Shown: positions 41,067 to 50,858, counted from the stretch's first letter. The stretch: 64,000 nucleotides of DNA from Chitinophaga pinensis (GCA_945860705.1 CAMART010000001.1:55486-119485); one strand, 5' to 3'. Notes: generated by a model from the letters alone, not told the origin. Numbers and translations are program-made.

Positions 41067-42176
41067 TTAAAATTTGATTAATTGACCATCTGAAATTTCT
41101 GAATATCCAAAAGTGATAATTCTATCATTAATAGTAAGTCCTTCTTTGATCATCGTTTGTCCATTGTATGAATCGCCTACCATGATAACTTTTTTTCTGG
41201 CATAAAACTTTCCATCTTTTTCTTCTGCTACTAATAAGAAATCTCCATCAATATTTTTTTGAATAATATTTGAGGGAACTACAATTACGTTTTTATAAGT
41301 TTCATCGTTGATCATCAATTTTGCAATCATATTTGGTGCAAAATCTCCAGTAGTATTTTGTATAGCTGCTTCTATTGGAAAGGTTCTGTTTTGAGGATTC
41401 ACTACTTTACCTACAAAAGTCAATTGACTTTCAGTAGTTTTATTTATATCTGGAAATACGATACTTACTTTATCGCCTTTTTTTACTGAAGCTAAATATG
41501 CATCAGCCATTTTTGCATTTACTGTAAGTTTAGATGTATTCACTACACGTATACCACTGTATGGTGTACCTGGAGATGCCATTTCACCTACTCTAACTTT
41601 TACTTCATCTACAGTTCCACTTATTGGAGATTTCATATAGCTCATACTCAGTTGTGCTTGTAGTCTACTTATAGCTTTTTCTGCTGCTTCTTTATTATTT
41701 TTTGCTTGTAGATATTGTATTTCACTACCTATGTTTTGATCCCATAATCTTTTTTGTTTTTCATATACTGTATTGGCAAGAGCTAGTCCATTTCTAGCTT
41801 CATCTATACCTCTTTCTAGAGCACTCATATCTGTCTTTGCTAATATCTGTCCTGCTTTTACAAAATCTCCTTCTTTTACATATACATTGGTTACTATTCC
41901 ACCTATTGAAGTTACCCAAGTATTTGCATCTGATTCTACGGTACCTTGTACTTCTACAAAGTGTTTAAAATCTTGCATCACCAAACTATCTATTTGCACA
42001 GTTTTTTCAACTTGCATAGTTGGTTTTTTAGGAAGTTTGTCTTCTATTGCTTTTATTTTAGAATCAAGTTCCAGTTTCTCTTTTTTAAGCTGCGCTAATT
42101 CTTGTTCAGGTGTAAGTTTTTCTTTGCATGATGCCAAAAACAATACCACTGATAGAATAATAAAAATGTTTTTCAT
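41067..42176 (-). CDS. RND efflux periplasmic adaptor (HlyD/MFP family lipoprotein)
   Basis: 369 aa. Lipoprotein signal (MKNIFIILSVVLFLASCKEK; Cys near 17), then a coiled stretch (LTPEQELAQLKKEKLELDSKIKAIEDKLPKK). The family core follows: the biotinyl-lipoyl-like half motif GGIVTNVYVKEGDFVKAGQILAKTD (about 90-115), a short alpha hairpin, and the second half SPISGTVDEVKVRVGEMASPGTP (about 178-200). Beta-barrel and membrane-proximal domains complete it. It bridges the RND pump (31 nt downstream) with the TolC-like channel (30 nt upstream). Confidence 0.9.
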   Translation of the reverse strand: MKNIFIILSVVLFLASCKEKLTPEQELAQLKKEKLELDSKIKAIEDKLPKKPTMQVEKTVQIDSLVMQDFKHFVEVQGTVESDANTWVTSIGGIVTNVYVKEGDFVKAGQILAKTDMSALERGIDEARNGLALANTVYEKQKRLWDQNIGSEIQYLQAKNNKEAAEKAISRLQAQLSMSYMKSPISGTVDEVKVRVGEMASPGTPYSGIRVVNTSKLTVNAKMADAYLASVKKGDKVSIVFPDINKTTESQLTFVGKVVNPQNRTFPIEAAIQNTTGDFAPNMIAKLMINDETYKNVIVVPSNIIQKNIDGDFLLVAEEKDGKFYARKKVIMVGDSYNGQTMIKEGLTINDRIITFGYSEISDGQLIKF

Positions 42177-42207
42177 TTTAAATGTATTTATTGTTATTAT
42201 GATTTTA

Positions 42208-43530
42208 TTAATTATTTAATTTACCTTGAGCAGCATCAAGTGCTATTTTGCTAGTGAGCAAATTATACACTGCTTGTATATAGTTTAGCTGTGCAGTCAC
42301 CATGTCAGCATCTGATTGCGAAATTGCAAAACTATTTCCTACTCCTTCTTTGAACATCACTTTGGTTTTATTGTTTATTTTTTTTGCTAGCGCTAAATTC
42401 TTTTTCTGATCCTCTAAAGCTTGTAGAGCACTTTTATAGTTGTTTTCAGCTACACTATTTTCTAGTCTTACTCCATTATTAAAATTTTCAAGTGTATTAT
42501 TCGCTTCTAGTTCTTTTATTTTAGCTTGTTGTACAGATGCATATCTTGTGAGTCCATCAAATATGGACACTTTCATAGTTACACCCCACAAGCCTTGTCT
42601 AAACCATTGCTCGTTATTAAAAAAATTGAACTTACTTCTTTGAGCATTTACACTATATGATGCAAATGCGTATACACCAGGATAATAGCCTGCATGTTTT
42701 TGTTTAGTATCGTATCCCAATAACGTTTTTTGCATATTGAGCATAGAATATTCTATTCTGTTTTGAGGATTGAAACCCGTGTTATCTAATATAGGTGTAG
42801 CACCATTTATTAACGAATCTAAATTTTCAGTAAGAGTTATTTCTTGTTGTACAGGAATATTCATTTGGTATTTCAATGCTTCTTTGGAGTTCTTTACTTT
42901 ATTTTCAATATCTTTTATAGTAGTCTGTAAATTTGCTAATGCAAGCTCTAGTCTATTTACATCTAGCTCTTCTGCAAAACCTGATTTGTATAACTCTCTA
43001 GTTTCAAATAATAATCTTTCTAAAGTGCTTTCATTTGATTTCACAAGTCTATAGCTTTCTTGAGCTACCAATGCTGCTACATAAGCATTGCTTACGCTTT
43101 TACGAGTATCTACTTCAATTTTAGTTATTTGGTAGTCCATCAGTTTCAATACGTCTTTTGTAGCTTTTACACCTACAAAATATCGTCCATCGAATATCAT
43201 TTGTGATGCTTCAAAATTTAATTTAAAATTGTGTGGTAATCCGAATTTTACTGGTATAAATCTGCCTGGTGCACCAAATATTTCTCCTGGCAATAACGAT
43301 ACTGGTAATTCAAAAAAATTGGTATAATCAGCATTGGCATTTATTTTTGGAAAACCAATTGATAGTACTTCTAAATTCTGTTTTTTTGCGACTAAATATT
43401 CTAGTTTTTGATTTTTTACATTTAAATTATTTTCTAAAGCATAATCTACTGCTTCCTTCATATTGAAAGCATTTTGAGCCCAAAGGCTACAACTAATGCT
43501 AACAAATAAAATTGTTACTAATTTTTTCAT
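42208..43530 (-). CDS. TolC-family outer-membrane efflux channel
   Basis: 440 aa with a signal peptide (MKKLVTILFVSISCSLWAQ). Two outer-membrane-efflux-protein repeats are visible: MKEAVDYALENNLNVKNQKLEY (about 24-45) at the start of the first and long heptad-like helices around 145-230 (NESTLERLLFETRELYKSGFAEELDVNRLELALANLQTTIKDIENK) and 325-440 (KIKELEANNTLENFNN..VAENNYKSALQALEDQKKNLALAKK). It forms the exit duct of the tripartite pump encoded by the two genes downstream. Confidence 0.88.
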   Translation of the reverse strand: MKKLVTILFVSISCSLWAQNAFNMKEAVDYALENNLNVKNQKLEYLVAKKQNLEVLSIGFPKINANADYTNFFELPVSLLPGEIFGAPGRFIPVKFGLPHNFKLNFEASQMIFDGRYFVGVKATKDVLKLMDYQITKIEVDTRKSVSNAYVAALVAQESYRLVKSNESTLERLLFETRELYKSGFAEELDVNRLELALANLQTTIKDIENKVKNSKEALKYQMNIPVQQEITLTENLDSLINGATPILDNTGFNPQNRIEYSMLNMQKTLLGYDTKQKHAGYYPGVYAFASYSVNAQRSKFNFFNNEQWFRQGLWGVTMKVSIFDGLTRYASVQQAKIKELEANNTLENFNNGVRLENSVAENNYKSALQALEDQKKNLALAKKINNKTKVMFKEGVGNSFAISQSDADMVTAQLNYIQAVYNLLTSKIALDAAQGKLNN

Positions 43531-43538
43531 AATAAAAT

Positions 43539-44150
43539 TTATTGTAAATGATTTTTTAAATGATTATTTAAATAATGTAGACCCTCATTAGACACAATAC
43601 CATGAAGGTGATAAAAAGCATATTCTTTCATAGTCGCCGCTAATCCATTTTCCGTTTTTTTATCATTCAGATTTTTTAAGATTGCGTCTATACTATTTAT
43701 ATATATAAATGCGATGACTTCTAAATTCATATCATCTCTATAAATTCCTTCTTTAACGCCTCTCTTAAGATTATGTAGAATATGATTAAAAATATATTTT
43801 TCTGTAAACTCTGTAAACAAAGACCAACTTTTAGGGTGATATTTTTGTAAGTCGTATATAACACTTGGATTAAGTGTATTCAGTTCGTCATGGTTGTGCA
43901 TGATGATTTGTAAAAATTCATCTATAGAGTTTTTAGAATTTTTGATTACTTCTTCTACTTTTTTCTTTTCTCTATGAATATGATTTTGTACTACTAGATA
44001 AACCAATTCTTCTTTATTATCTACAAATACATAAAGCGTTTTTTTAGAAATACTCATTTCTCTACTCAAGTCGTCCATTGAGATAGATTTTATCCCATAC
44101 TTAAAAAACAATTGTTCTGCTTTTTCTATTATGTCTATAAGTTCGGCCAC
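43539..44150 (-). CDS. TetR/AcrR-family transcriptional regulator
   Basis: 203 aa from the GTG at 44150. An in-frame TTG at 44171 is part of the -7 promoter element TATCTTTG, so it cannot be the start of the mRNA; GTG gives MAELIDIIEKAEQLFFKYG, the normal TetR lead-in. The helix-turn-helix is SMDDLSREMSISKKTLYVFVDNKEELVYLVV. The C-terminal ligand domain is divergent, as usual. It is the first gene of the efflux operon, 8 nt before the TolC-like gene, so it probably represses its own operon and responds to the pump's substrate. Confidence 0.85.
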   Translation of the reverse strand: MAELIDIIEKAEQLFFKYGIKSISMDDLSREMSISKKTLYVFVDNKEELVYLVVQNHIHREKKKVEEVIKNSKNSIDEFLQIIMHNHDELNTLNPSVIYDLQKYHPKSWSLFTEFTEKYIFNHILHNLKRGVKEGIYRDDMNLEVIAFIYINSIDAILKNLNDKKTENGLAATMKEYAFYHLHGIVSNEGLHYLNNHLKNHLQ

Positions 44151-44168
44151 TGTTTGTCTAATTTTGTG

Positions 44169-44176
44169 CAAAGATA
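44169..44176 (-). promoter_or_regulatory. -7 element (TATCTTTG) of the efflux operon
   Basis: Fits TAnnTTTG on the minus strand; 18 nt before the GTG start of the TetR gene. Confidence 0.6.
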
Positions 44177-44420
44177 TACATTAAATATCTAGGAAACAAA
44201 TTTAGTGTAAAAAGTTTCCTAAGTTTTTTTAATTGAAAATAAACCTGTTTAATCAATCTAATTTATTGAATATCTATAAGATAATAATTTAGTTAAAATA
44301 TTAATATGTCATATTCGAAATTTTCAATATTTTTGGCATATCTATTGTGTATAGATACTACATAATAAAATATGATAAAAAATTATACAATTATTAATTA
44401 ACATTTAAAAAACAAAAAGA

Positions 44421-44870
44421 ATGAAAAAGTTATTTTTGATGTTGGCTTTAGGTTCAGTTTCATACTTTGGTATAGCTCAAAGTACTTCAGTAAACAATAC
44501 ACCTCCAACTACAGCTACAAGCAATGCAAAAATTGAGTTTGTGAGCGAAACAATCGACTATGGTACTATTGAAAATGGTGCTAATGGTGAGAGAGAATTT
44601 AAATTTAAAAATGCTGGTACTGATGCATTGATCATCTCTACATGTAGAGGGTCTTGTGGATGTACAGTTCCTACTTGTCCTACTGAGCCTATTATGCCAA
44701 AACAATCTGGTGTAATCAAAGTAAAGTATGATACTTCTAGAACTGGTCAGTTTACAAAACAAATCACTGTAGAAAGTAATGATCCAAGTGGAATCAAAAT
44801 CTTGAAAATACAAGGTAATGTAAACGCACCTGCAACTACTCCAGCTACTACTCCAGTTGCTCCTCACTAG
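44421..44870 (+). CDS. DUF1573 domain secreted protein
   Basis: 149 aa with a signal peptide (MKKLFLMLALGSVSYFGIAQ). The DUF1573 Ig-like (ASH/MSP-like) domain spans about 37-133: IEFVSETIDYGTIENGANGEREFKFKNAGTDALIISTCRGSCGCTVPTCP..GVIKVKYDTSRTGQFTKQITVESND. The CRGSCGCTVPTCP cysteines fit the family's C-x-C-G-C-T core. A Pro/Thr/Ala tail (NAPATTPATTPVAPH) ends the protein. DUF1573 proteins are abundant envelope proteins in Bacteroidota; function unknown. It is a single-gene unit closed by a strong terminator. Confidence 0.85.
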   Translation: MKKLFLMLALGSVSYFGIAQSTSVNNTPPTTATSNAKIEFVSETIDYGTIENGANGEREFKFKNAGTDALIISTCRGSCGCTVPTCPTEPIMPKQSGVIKVKYDTSRTGQFTKQITVESNDPSGIKILKIQGNVNAPATTPATTPVAPH

Positions 44871-44895
44871 TAGTCAATTTAAAAAACTATATAAA

Positions 44896-44930
44896 AACCA
44901 TCACGTCAAAGACGTGGTGGTTTTTTTTTG
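44896..44930 (+). terminator. Intrinsic terminator after the DUF1573 gene
   Basis: AACCATCACGTC pairs with GACGTGGTGGTT (one T-G pair), loop AAA, followed by a run of nine T. 26 nt after the stop. Confidence 0.9.
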
Positions 44931-44960
44931 TAGATTTACAGCTTATACATAATTAGTACT

Positions 44961-47759
44961 ATGAACTCCAAAAAACTTTTTCTGCTAGATGCCTATGCAC
45001 TTATATATAGAGCATATTTTGCTTTTGCCAAAAATCCCTTAATCAACTCTAAAGGACATAATGTAAGTGCTATCACTGGTTTTACAAATACACTCCTAGA
45101 CTTGATGGAAAAAGAAAAACCTACCCATCTCGCAGTAGTTTTTGATATGGCTGGACCTACAGATAGAGCTGTGGAACATGAGTTTTATAAAGCTAATAGA
45201 CAAGAAACTCCGGAGGACATTCGCTCTGCTATTCCTTATATACAAGAAATTATAAGAGGGTTTCATATTCCTATTTTAGGACTTGAAGGCTACGAAGCAG
45301 ATGATGTGATAGGTACTGTTGCAAAACAAAAAAGCAAAGAAGGATATGTAGTATATATGGTTACCCCTGATAAAGATTTTTGTCAACTAGTAGAAGAAAA
45401 TATTTTAATATATAAACCGGGTAGACAAGGAAATTCTTTTGAAATATTGGGTGTAAATGAAGTGAAAGAAAAATGGGAAGTAGAAAATCCACTACAAGTA
45501 ATAGATATATTGGGTATGTGGGGTGATGCAGTAGACAATATACCTGGCATACCTGGCGTAGGCGAAAAAACTGCCAAGAAATTAATTGGTGAATATGGAA
45601 GCATGGAAAATGTAATAGCCAATGCAAAAAATGTAAAAGGTAAAGTAGGTGAAAATATTGCCAACTTTGCTGAGCAAGGTATCATATCAAAAAAATTGGC
45701 TACTATCATAATAGATTCTCCTATAGAAGTAAGTGATGAAGATTTGCTTATCACCGAACCTGATAGAGAAAAACTCAAAGAAATTTTTACAGAACTTGAA
45801 TTTAGAACTATAGGAAGACGAGTGCTCGGAGAAGATTTTTCTGTAAATAATGTATCTGTAGCTCCATCTAAAAAAACAGCTCCTACTGCTCAAATGGATT
45901 TGTTTGATGGAGACAATCAACAAGTCACTCCCACAATAGCACCTGCAGAAAAACCAATCGGAAAAAGCATAACTAATACTACACACGAATACAAATGTGT
46001 ACAAAGCGATGAAGATATTCATCAATTAATATCTTTATTAGAAAATTCTAATTGCTTTTGTTTTGATACAGAAACTACTGGACTCGATACACATATAGCA
46101 AGTATCGTTGGCTTATCTTTCTGCGTAAATAATCATGAAGCATATTATATACCTACACTTGAAAATACAGATGCAATCCTTCAAAAATTTAAGTCAGTTT
46201 TTGAAAATGAAAAAATAAATAAAGTAGGACAAAACATCAAGTATGATATGCTCATGCTTATGAATTACAATATAGAAGTAAAAGGTGCTTTGTATGATAC
46301 TATGTTACTGCACTATTTACTAGAACCAGATATGCGTCATGGTATGAATTTTATGGCAGAAACATATCTTGGCTATACACCAGTGAGTATAGAATCTTTG
46401 ATAGGAAAAAAAGGAAAAGGTCAGCTCTCTATGAAAGATATAGAGCTGGATAAAATAACAGAATATGCTGCCGAAGATGCTGATATCACTTGGCAACTTT
46501 ACAACTACTTCATGCCAAAAATAAAAGAACGTGAAGTACTTGAACTCAATGATACACTTGAAGCACCACTGATACCGGTGCTTGCACATATGGAAAAAGA
46601 AGGCGTGCAAATAGATACCGAATTTTTGAAAAAGTATTCAGATGAAATGCAACTCGAATTAAATATTCTTGAAAAAGATATTTATGAAATCGCTGGTGTA
46701 CAATTCAATCTTGATTCTCCTAAACAACTCGGCGAAGTACTTTTTGATAAACTAAAAATACCTTATACTGAAAAGAAAACAGCAACAGGACAGTACTCTA
46801 CAAATGAAGAAACACTCTCTAAAATAGATCATGAGATAGTAAAACATTTGCTAGACTATAGAGAACTGACAAAACTAAAATCTACATATGTAGATGCATT
46901 GCCCCTTTTAATCAATCCTAAAACCAATAGACTACATACTACTTTCAATCAAACTATAGCCGCTACAGGTAGATTGAGCTCTGTAAATCCAAACCTGCAA
47001 AACATCCCTATACGAAGTGATAGAGGTAAAAAAATTCGTCAGGCATTTATTCCGCGTAATGAAGATTATGTAATTCTCTCTGCTGATTATTCTCAAATAG
47101 AATTGCGTATCATTGCTGCTATGAGTAATGAAGAAAATATGATTCAAGATTTTATCAATGGGCTCGATATTCATACTGCAACTGCTGCAAAGGTTTATGG
47201 AATTAGCATTGATGAAGTGAGCAAAACTCAACGTAGCAATGCTAAGATGGTCAATTTCGGAATAATCTATGCTATCTCAGCATTTGGTTTATCGCAAAGA
47301 CTTTCTATACCACGCAAAGAAGCAAGTTCGTTGATAGAAAACTATTTTATACAGTATCCTCGCATCAAAGAATACATGAACGAAACACTCGAATTTGCTA
47401 AAACCAATGGATATGTGAAAACGATTCTTGGTAGAAGAAGATACTTAAAAGACATCAATTCTGCCAATCATACTGTACGCAGTATAGCAGAAAGAGAAGC
47501 TATCAATGCACCGATACAAGGCTCTGCTGCAGACATGATAAAAGTAGCTATGATACATATACATGATGAACTGAAAAAAAGAAATTTAAAAACAAAAATG
47601 ACGCTGCAAGTACATGATGAGTTGGTTTTTGATACACATAAATCTGAAATAGAAGAGGTAAAAGCAATCATCATAGACAAAATGCAAAGCGCCATAACTA
47701 TGAATGTTCCTATCATAGCAGAAGTAGGTGTGGGTGATAGTTGGTTAGAGGCGCATTAA
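44961..47759 (+). CDS. polA: DNA polymerase I
   Basis: 932 aa, full length. Three activities in order: 5'-3' exonuclease (1-~290; LFLLDAYALIYRAYFAF, ADDVIGTVAKQ, VTPDKDFCQLV, GVGEKTAKKLI), 3'-5' proofreading domain (~345-530; CFDTETTGLDTH has the Asp/Glu pair, NIKYDMLML the third Asp, and EYAAEDADITWQLY the fourth) and polymerase (~550-932; LSADYSQIELRIIAAMS motif A, RSNAKMVNFGIIYAISAFGLS motif B, LQVHDELVFD motif C). Because the proofreading acidic residues are all present, it should be active, unlike some PolA. It acts in Okazaki-fragment maturation and repair. Confidence 0.95.
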   Translation: MNSKKLFLLDAYALIYRAYFAFAKNPLINSKGHNVSAITGFTNTLLDLMEKEKPTHLAVVFDMAGPTDRAVEHEFYKANRQETPEDIRSAIPYIQEIIRGFHIPILGLEGYEADDVIGTVAKQKSKEGYVVYMVTPDKDFCQLVEENILIYKPGRQGNSFEILGVNEVKEKWEVENPLQVIDILGMWGDAVDNIPGIPGVGEKTAKKLIGEYGSMENVIANAKNVKGKVGENIANFAEQGIISKKLATIIIDSPIEVSDEDLLITEPDREKLKEIFTELEFRTIGRRVLGEDFSVNNVSVAPSKKTAPTAQMDLFDGDNQQVTPTIAPAEKPIGKSITNTTHEYKCVQSDEDIHQLISLLENSNCFCFDTETTGLDTHIASIVGLSFCVNNHEAYYIPTLENTDAILQKFKSVFENEKINKVGQNIKYDMLMLMNYNIEVKGALYDTMLLHYLLEPDMRHGMNFMAETYLGYTPVSIESLIGKKGKGQLSMKDIELDKITEYAAEDADITWQLYNYFMPKIKEREVLELNDTLEAPLIPVLAHMEKEGVQIDTEFLKKYSDEMQLELNILEKDIYEIAGVQFNLDSPKQLGEVLFDKLKIPYTEKKTATGQYSTNEETLSKIDHEIVKHLLDYRELTKLKSTYVDALPLLINPKTNRLHTTFNQTIAATGRLSSVNPNLQNIPIRSDRGKKIRQAFIPRNEDYVILSADYSQIELRIIAAMSNEENMIQDFINGLDIHTATAAKVYGISIDEVSKTQRSNAKMVNFGIIYAISAFGLSQRLSIPRKEASSLIENYFIQYPRIKEYMNETLEFAKTNGYVKTILGRRRYLKDINSANHTVRSIAEREAINAPIQGSAADMIKVAMIHIHDELKKRNLKTKMTLQVHDELVFDTHKSEIEEVKAIIIDKMQSAITMNVPIIAEVGVGDSWLEAH

Positions 47760-47763
47760 GAAT

Positions 47764-48225
47764 ATGAAACAATTCTGCTCAACACTTCTTCTAATATTAC
47801 TAGTCAATTTTTGCCATGCAACTAATTTATTAGACACTATTCCCTATCCAAATCCTTCCAACTGGCTCAACTCGTTCGATTTGGATGGTGATAAAATAAA
47901 TGATGAAATTTATTTTGATTATAGTGGTGGTGCTCATTGTTGCTATCATATACATATCAAATTAAGTAGTAATGAAACAGTTTATGATTATCCTTTTGAT
48001 ATGGATGGAGGATATATTTTTGGTGTAGATAATTCGTGGCCAGATAAATTTGACATACAAGATTATGACAAAGATGGACTACCAGAAATAAAAATGATGA
48101 TACAAACCTATAATGCTGAAATAGGAAAAGTCCCTTTCAAATGGAAAACAAAGTATCATATAAAATCCAATACGATTTTAATTGAATACGAGAATGGTAA
48201 ATTGATTACTAGAGATTTTAAGTAA
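47764..48225 (+). CDS. Secreted calcium-binding-like protein of unknown family
   Basis: 153 aa with a signal peptide (MKQFCSTLLLILLVNFCHA). Two Asp-rich loops, FDLDGDKINDEIYFDY and IQDYDKDGLPEIKMMI, resemble dockerin/FG-GAP-type calcium loops (DxDxDGxxD). A GGAHCCYHIHIKLS segment lies between. The remainder is beta-rich (KYHIKSNTILIEYENGKLITRD). It starts 4 nt after polA and so is probably co-transcribed, with no obvious functional link. The family is not recognised. Confidence 0.6.
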   Translation: MKQFCSTLLLILLVNFCHATNLLDTIPYPNPSNWLNSFDLDGDKINDEIYFDYSGGAHCCYHIHIKLSSNETVYDYPFDMDGGYIFGVDNSWPDKFDIQDYDKDGLPEIKMMIQTYNAEIGKVPFKWKTKYHIKSNTILIEYENGKLITRDFK

Positions 48226-48302
48226 ATATCCCTTTTCAAAATACTCAAAGCATAAGTAAAATCTTCTTACTTAAATCTTTTCATTTACATCTTATTACTT
48301 AT

Positions 48303-48316
48303 CCCGAAGCTTCGGG
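48303..48316 (-). terminator. Short palindrome after speA, possible terminator
   Basis: CCCGAAGCTTCGGG is a perfect palindrome 25 nt after the speA stop. No T-run follows, so termination is uncertain. Confidence 0.35.
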
Positions 48317-48340
48317 ACTTATATCTTAATACTAAAAACC

Positions 48341-49735
48341 CTACATATATCCTAATATCTTCAACATGCTTTTGTAGCTCTGTTCTTTGGCAAAAAGTTT
48401 GGTAGAAATATCTCCGTTTTCATCACGAGAGATTATTACGTGTTTTGGAGCAGGAAGTAAGCAGTGTTGTATGCCTCCGTAGCCTGCTATAGATTCTTGG
48501 TATGCACCAGTATGAAAGAAACCGATATATTGTGGTACATTCGGATTGTACTTAGGCATATAGATAGCATTGGCATGGCTCTCGCTATTATAGTAATCAT
48601 CACTATCACAAGTTAGTCCACCTAAAAAAACCCGCTCATTTTCCTCATTCCAATTATTGATGGCTAGTAAAATAAATTTTTTGTTGATAGCCCAACAATC
48701 AGGTAGCGTAGTCATAAAACTACCGTCTATCATATTCCATGCTTCACGATCGTTCTGTTTTTTCTGATCAAGTATGGAGAATAAGGTAGCTCCACTTTCT
48801 CCTACAGTGAACGAACCAAACTCAGTAAAAATATCTGGCTCTGTGACACCATGGCTTCCACAGATACTTTTTATCTGTGCTATGATTTCCTCTGCCATAT
48901 ATTCATAATCATAATTAAAATCTAATTTATTTTTGATAGGAAATCCTCCACCAATATTTAATGAATCAAGTGTTGGACATATTTTTTTGAGTTCACAATA
49001 TACATTCACACATTTATTCAACTCACTCCAGTAATAAGCTGTATCTGCTATACCAGTATTGATAAAGAAATGCAACATTTTTAAGGTCGCTTTTTTATTT
49101 GTTTTTACATGATCATTATAAAACGGAAGTATATCTTGGTAGCCTATCCCCAGTCTTGATGTATAAAACTCAAACTTTGGTTCTTCTTCACTAGCTATTC
49201 GTATACCTATATTTATAGCCTTATCAGTTTTAGAAATCAATTCGCCAAATTCATTGATATTATCTATGATTGGCACTACATTTTCAAAACCTGTTTCTAT
49301 CAATCTAGCTATATTATCTATATATTGACCTCGTTTGAACCCATTGCATATGATAGTTTTCTTCTTATCTATCAACTCTTGTTCAAACAAAGACTCTATA
49401 ATATTAATATCAAAAGCAGAGGAAGTTTCTAAATAAACATCATTTCTGATTACTTCTTCCAATACAAAAGAGAAATGAGAACTCTTGGTACAATAACAAA
49501 AATTATATGAGCCGGTATATCCCGACTTAGCAATTGCTACATTAAACAATCGTTTTGCTTGCTGTATTTGCGATGATATTTTTGGTAAATAAGAGATTTT
49601 CAGTGGCGTACCATATTGTTTTATGATATCCATCATATTGATATCATGGAAGTACAGCTCATCATCTATCATTTTAAACTCTTCTTGAGGCCATTCAAAA
49701 GTTTGTTCAATTAAGTCTACATATTTGTTTTTCAT
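48341..49735 (-). CDS. speA: Arginine decarboxylase (biosynthetic, fold-III PLP enzyme)
   Basis: 464 aa, the short form found in Bacteroidota rather than the ~630-aa E. coli SpeA. Alanine-racemase-fold PLP domain with the Schiff-base lysine in NFCYCTKSSHFSF (Lys84), ETSSAFDINIIESL, the PLP-phosphate glycine loop LNIGGGFPIKNK and EFGSFTVGESGATLF. The active-site cysteine is in GGLTCDSDDYY, and GAYQESIAGYGG holds the C-terminal tyrosine region. It converts arginine to agmatine for polyamine synthesis. Divergent from cdsA across 250 bp of AT-rich DNA. Confidence 0.85.
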   Translation of the reverse strand: MKNKYVDLIEQTFEWPQEEFKMIDDELYFHDINMMDIIKQYGTPLKISYLPKISSQIQQAKRLFNVAIAKSGYTGSYNFCYCTKSSHFSFVLEEVIRNDVYLETSSAFDINIIESLFEQELIDKKKTIICNGFKRGQYIDNIARLIETGFENVVPIIDNINEFGELISKTDKAINIGIRIASEEEPKFEFYTSRLGIGYQDILPFYNDHVKTNKKATLKMLHFFINTGIADTAYYWSELNKCVNVYCELKKICPTLDSLNIGGGFPIKNKLDFNYDYEYMAEEIIAQIKSICGSHGVTEPDIFTEFGSFTVGESGATLFSILDQKKQNDREAWNMIDGSFMTTLPDCWAINKKFILLAINNWNEENERVFLGGLTCDSDDYYNSESHANAIYMPKYNPNVPQYIGFFHTGAYQESIAGYGGIQHCLLPAPKHVIISRDENGDISTKLFAKEQSYKSMLKILGYM

Positions 49736-49930
49736 CTTATTTAATTTAAATTATTGCTCTGTAAAAATACAAAGTAATTGACTTACATCATAAAAATAAT
49801 GCCAAAGTAAGTGAGTTAAGTATATGTTTTTATTTATTTTAGAAACATACGAAAGATTTAATCATATCTAACCTAAATAAGTTAACCCACCTATTATTAT
49901 AATATACTTAATAAATAAAATTGATTCATC

Positions 49931-49956
49931 TGCTAATTAACAAATTTGCTAATTAA
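49931..49956 (+). repeat. Direct repeat TGCTAATTAA x2 upstream of cdsA
   Basis: Perfect copies at 49931-49940 and 49947-49956, 16 bp apart, just upstream of the cdsA -7 element at 49962. Each contains the TTAATTAG-like core. A possible operator; no regulator is named. Confidence 0.4.
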
Positions 49957-49961
49957 TATTT

Positions 49962-49969
49962 TACCTTTG
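49962..49969 (+). promoter_or_regulatory. -7 element (TACCTTTG) for cdsA
   Basis: Fits TAnnTTTG and ends 16 nt before the ATG at 49986. Confidence 0.6.
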
Positions 49970-49985
49970 AGGCTGAATTTATATT

Positions 49986-50831
49986 ATGTGGCAAAGTCTT
50001 AAAAAAAGAATCATACCGGGTTTATCTTTTGGAGCAATCATTGGTGGAGCGATATATTTTTCGGAGTGGAGCTATGCACTCATACTCATACTCAGTATTA
50101 TACTATGTACTAACGAGTTTTATAAAATTGTGAAGAGTATTCGTGACGAAGAAAACGATGTGTTTATTGAATTCCACAAATATTTCGTTATTGTTTTGGC
50201 CATATGTAGTTTTATATTGAGTTTTATGTTTTTGGGTGGATTTTTATCAAGCAGTGTATTGAGTATTATCCCACTTTTATTTTTAGCCATTCTTTTTATA
50301 GAGCTATTTTCAAAATCTACTAAGCCATTTATGAATATAGGACTCAACGTGACGAGTCTTTTATATATTGGTATGCCTATGTTTATGGCAAATTACATTG
50401 TATTTTTAAATCAAAAGTATGATGGAAGATTGCTTCTCGGAGCAATGCTACTAGTGATGCTCAATGATGTAGGAGCTTATTTTATGGGCAATTGGTTTGG
50501 CAAAACTCCTTTATTTTCTAGAATCTCTCCGAAAAAAACTATAGAAGGCACGATAGGTGGATACTTAGTTACGCTTTTAGGTGGCTATTTAGCTCATATT
50601 CTTATTGGTGAAACTCAAGTAGGAGTTACTCTTATAGATTGGTTGGTGATAGCTGTACTTTGTTCTACAGGTGCTATCATTGGAGATTTGGTAGAAAGTC
50701 TATTTAAAAGAAGCCTTCAAATCAAAGATAGTGGCTCTGCAATACCGGGTCATGGTGGATTTTTAGATAGATTTGACGCTATTTTATATAGCTTGCCAAT
50801 TATTGCAGTATATGTTATACTTAGATTTTAG
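49986..50831 (+). CDS. cdsA: Phosphatidate cytidylyltransferase
   Basis: 281 aa, about eight hydrophobic segments, inner membrane. It makes CDP-diacylglycerol from phosphatidate and CTP, the precursor of all phospholipids. The C-terminal signature is complete: GDLVESLFKRSLQIKDSGSAIPGHGGFLDRFDAI (about 236-269), with the D..SxxKRxxxxKDxxxxxPGHGGxxDRxDS pattern. The upstream DVGAYFMGNWFGKTPLFSRISPKKTIEGTIGG segment matches the family's second conserved region. It is followed 27 nt later by psd, placing two steps of phosphatidylethanolamine synthesis together. Confidence 0.94.
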   Translation: MWQSLKKRIIPGLSFGAIIGGAIYFSEWSYALILILSIILCTNEFYKIVKSIRDEENDVFIEFHKYFVIVLAICSFILSFMFLGGFLSSSVLSIIPLLFLAILFIELFSKSTKPFMNIGLNVTSLLYIGMPMFMANYIVFLNQKYDGRLLLGAMLLVMLNDVGAYFMGNWFGKTPLFSRISPKKTIEGTIGGYLVTLLGGYLAHILIGETQVGVTLIDWLVIAVLCSTGAIIGDLVESLFKRSLQIKDSGSAIPGHGGFLDRFDAILYSLPIIAVYVILRF

Positions 50832-50840
50832 TATTTTGAC

Positions 50841-50848
50841 TACATTTG
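50841..50848 (+). promoter_or_regulatory. -7 element (TACATTTG) in the cdsA-psd gap
   Basis: Fits TAnnTTTG and ends 10 nt before the psd ATG (50859), so psd could have its own promoter with almost no leader. Confidence 0.5.
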
Positions 50849-50858
50849 CACTCGCAAA

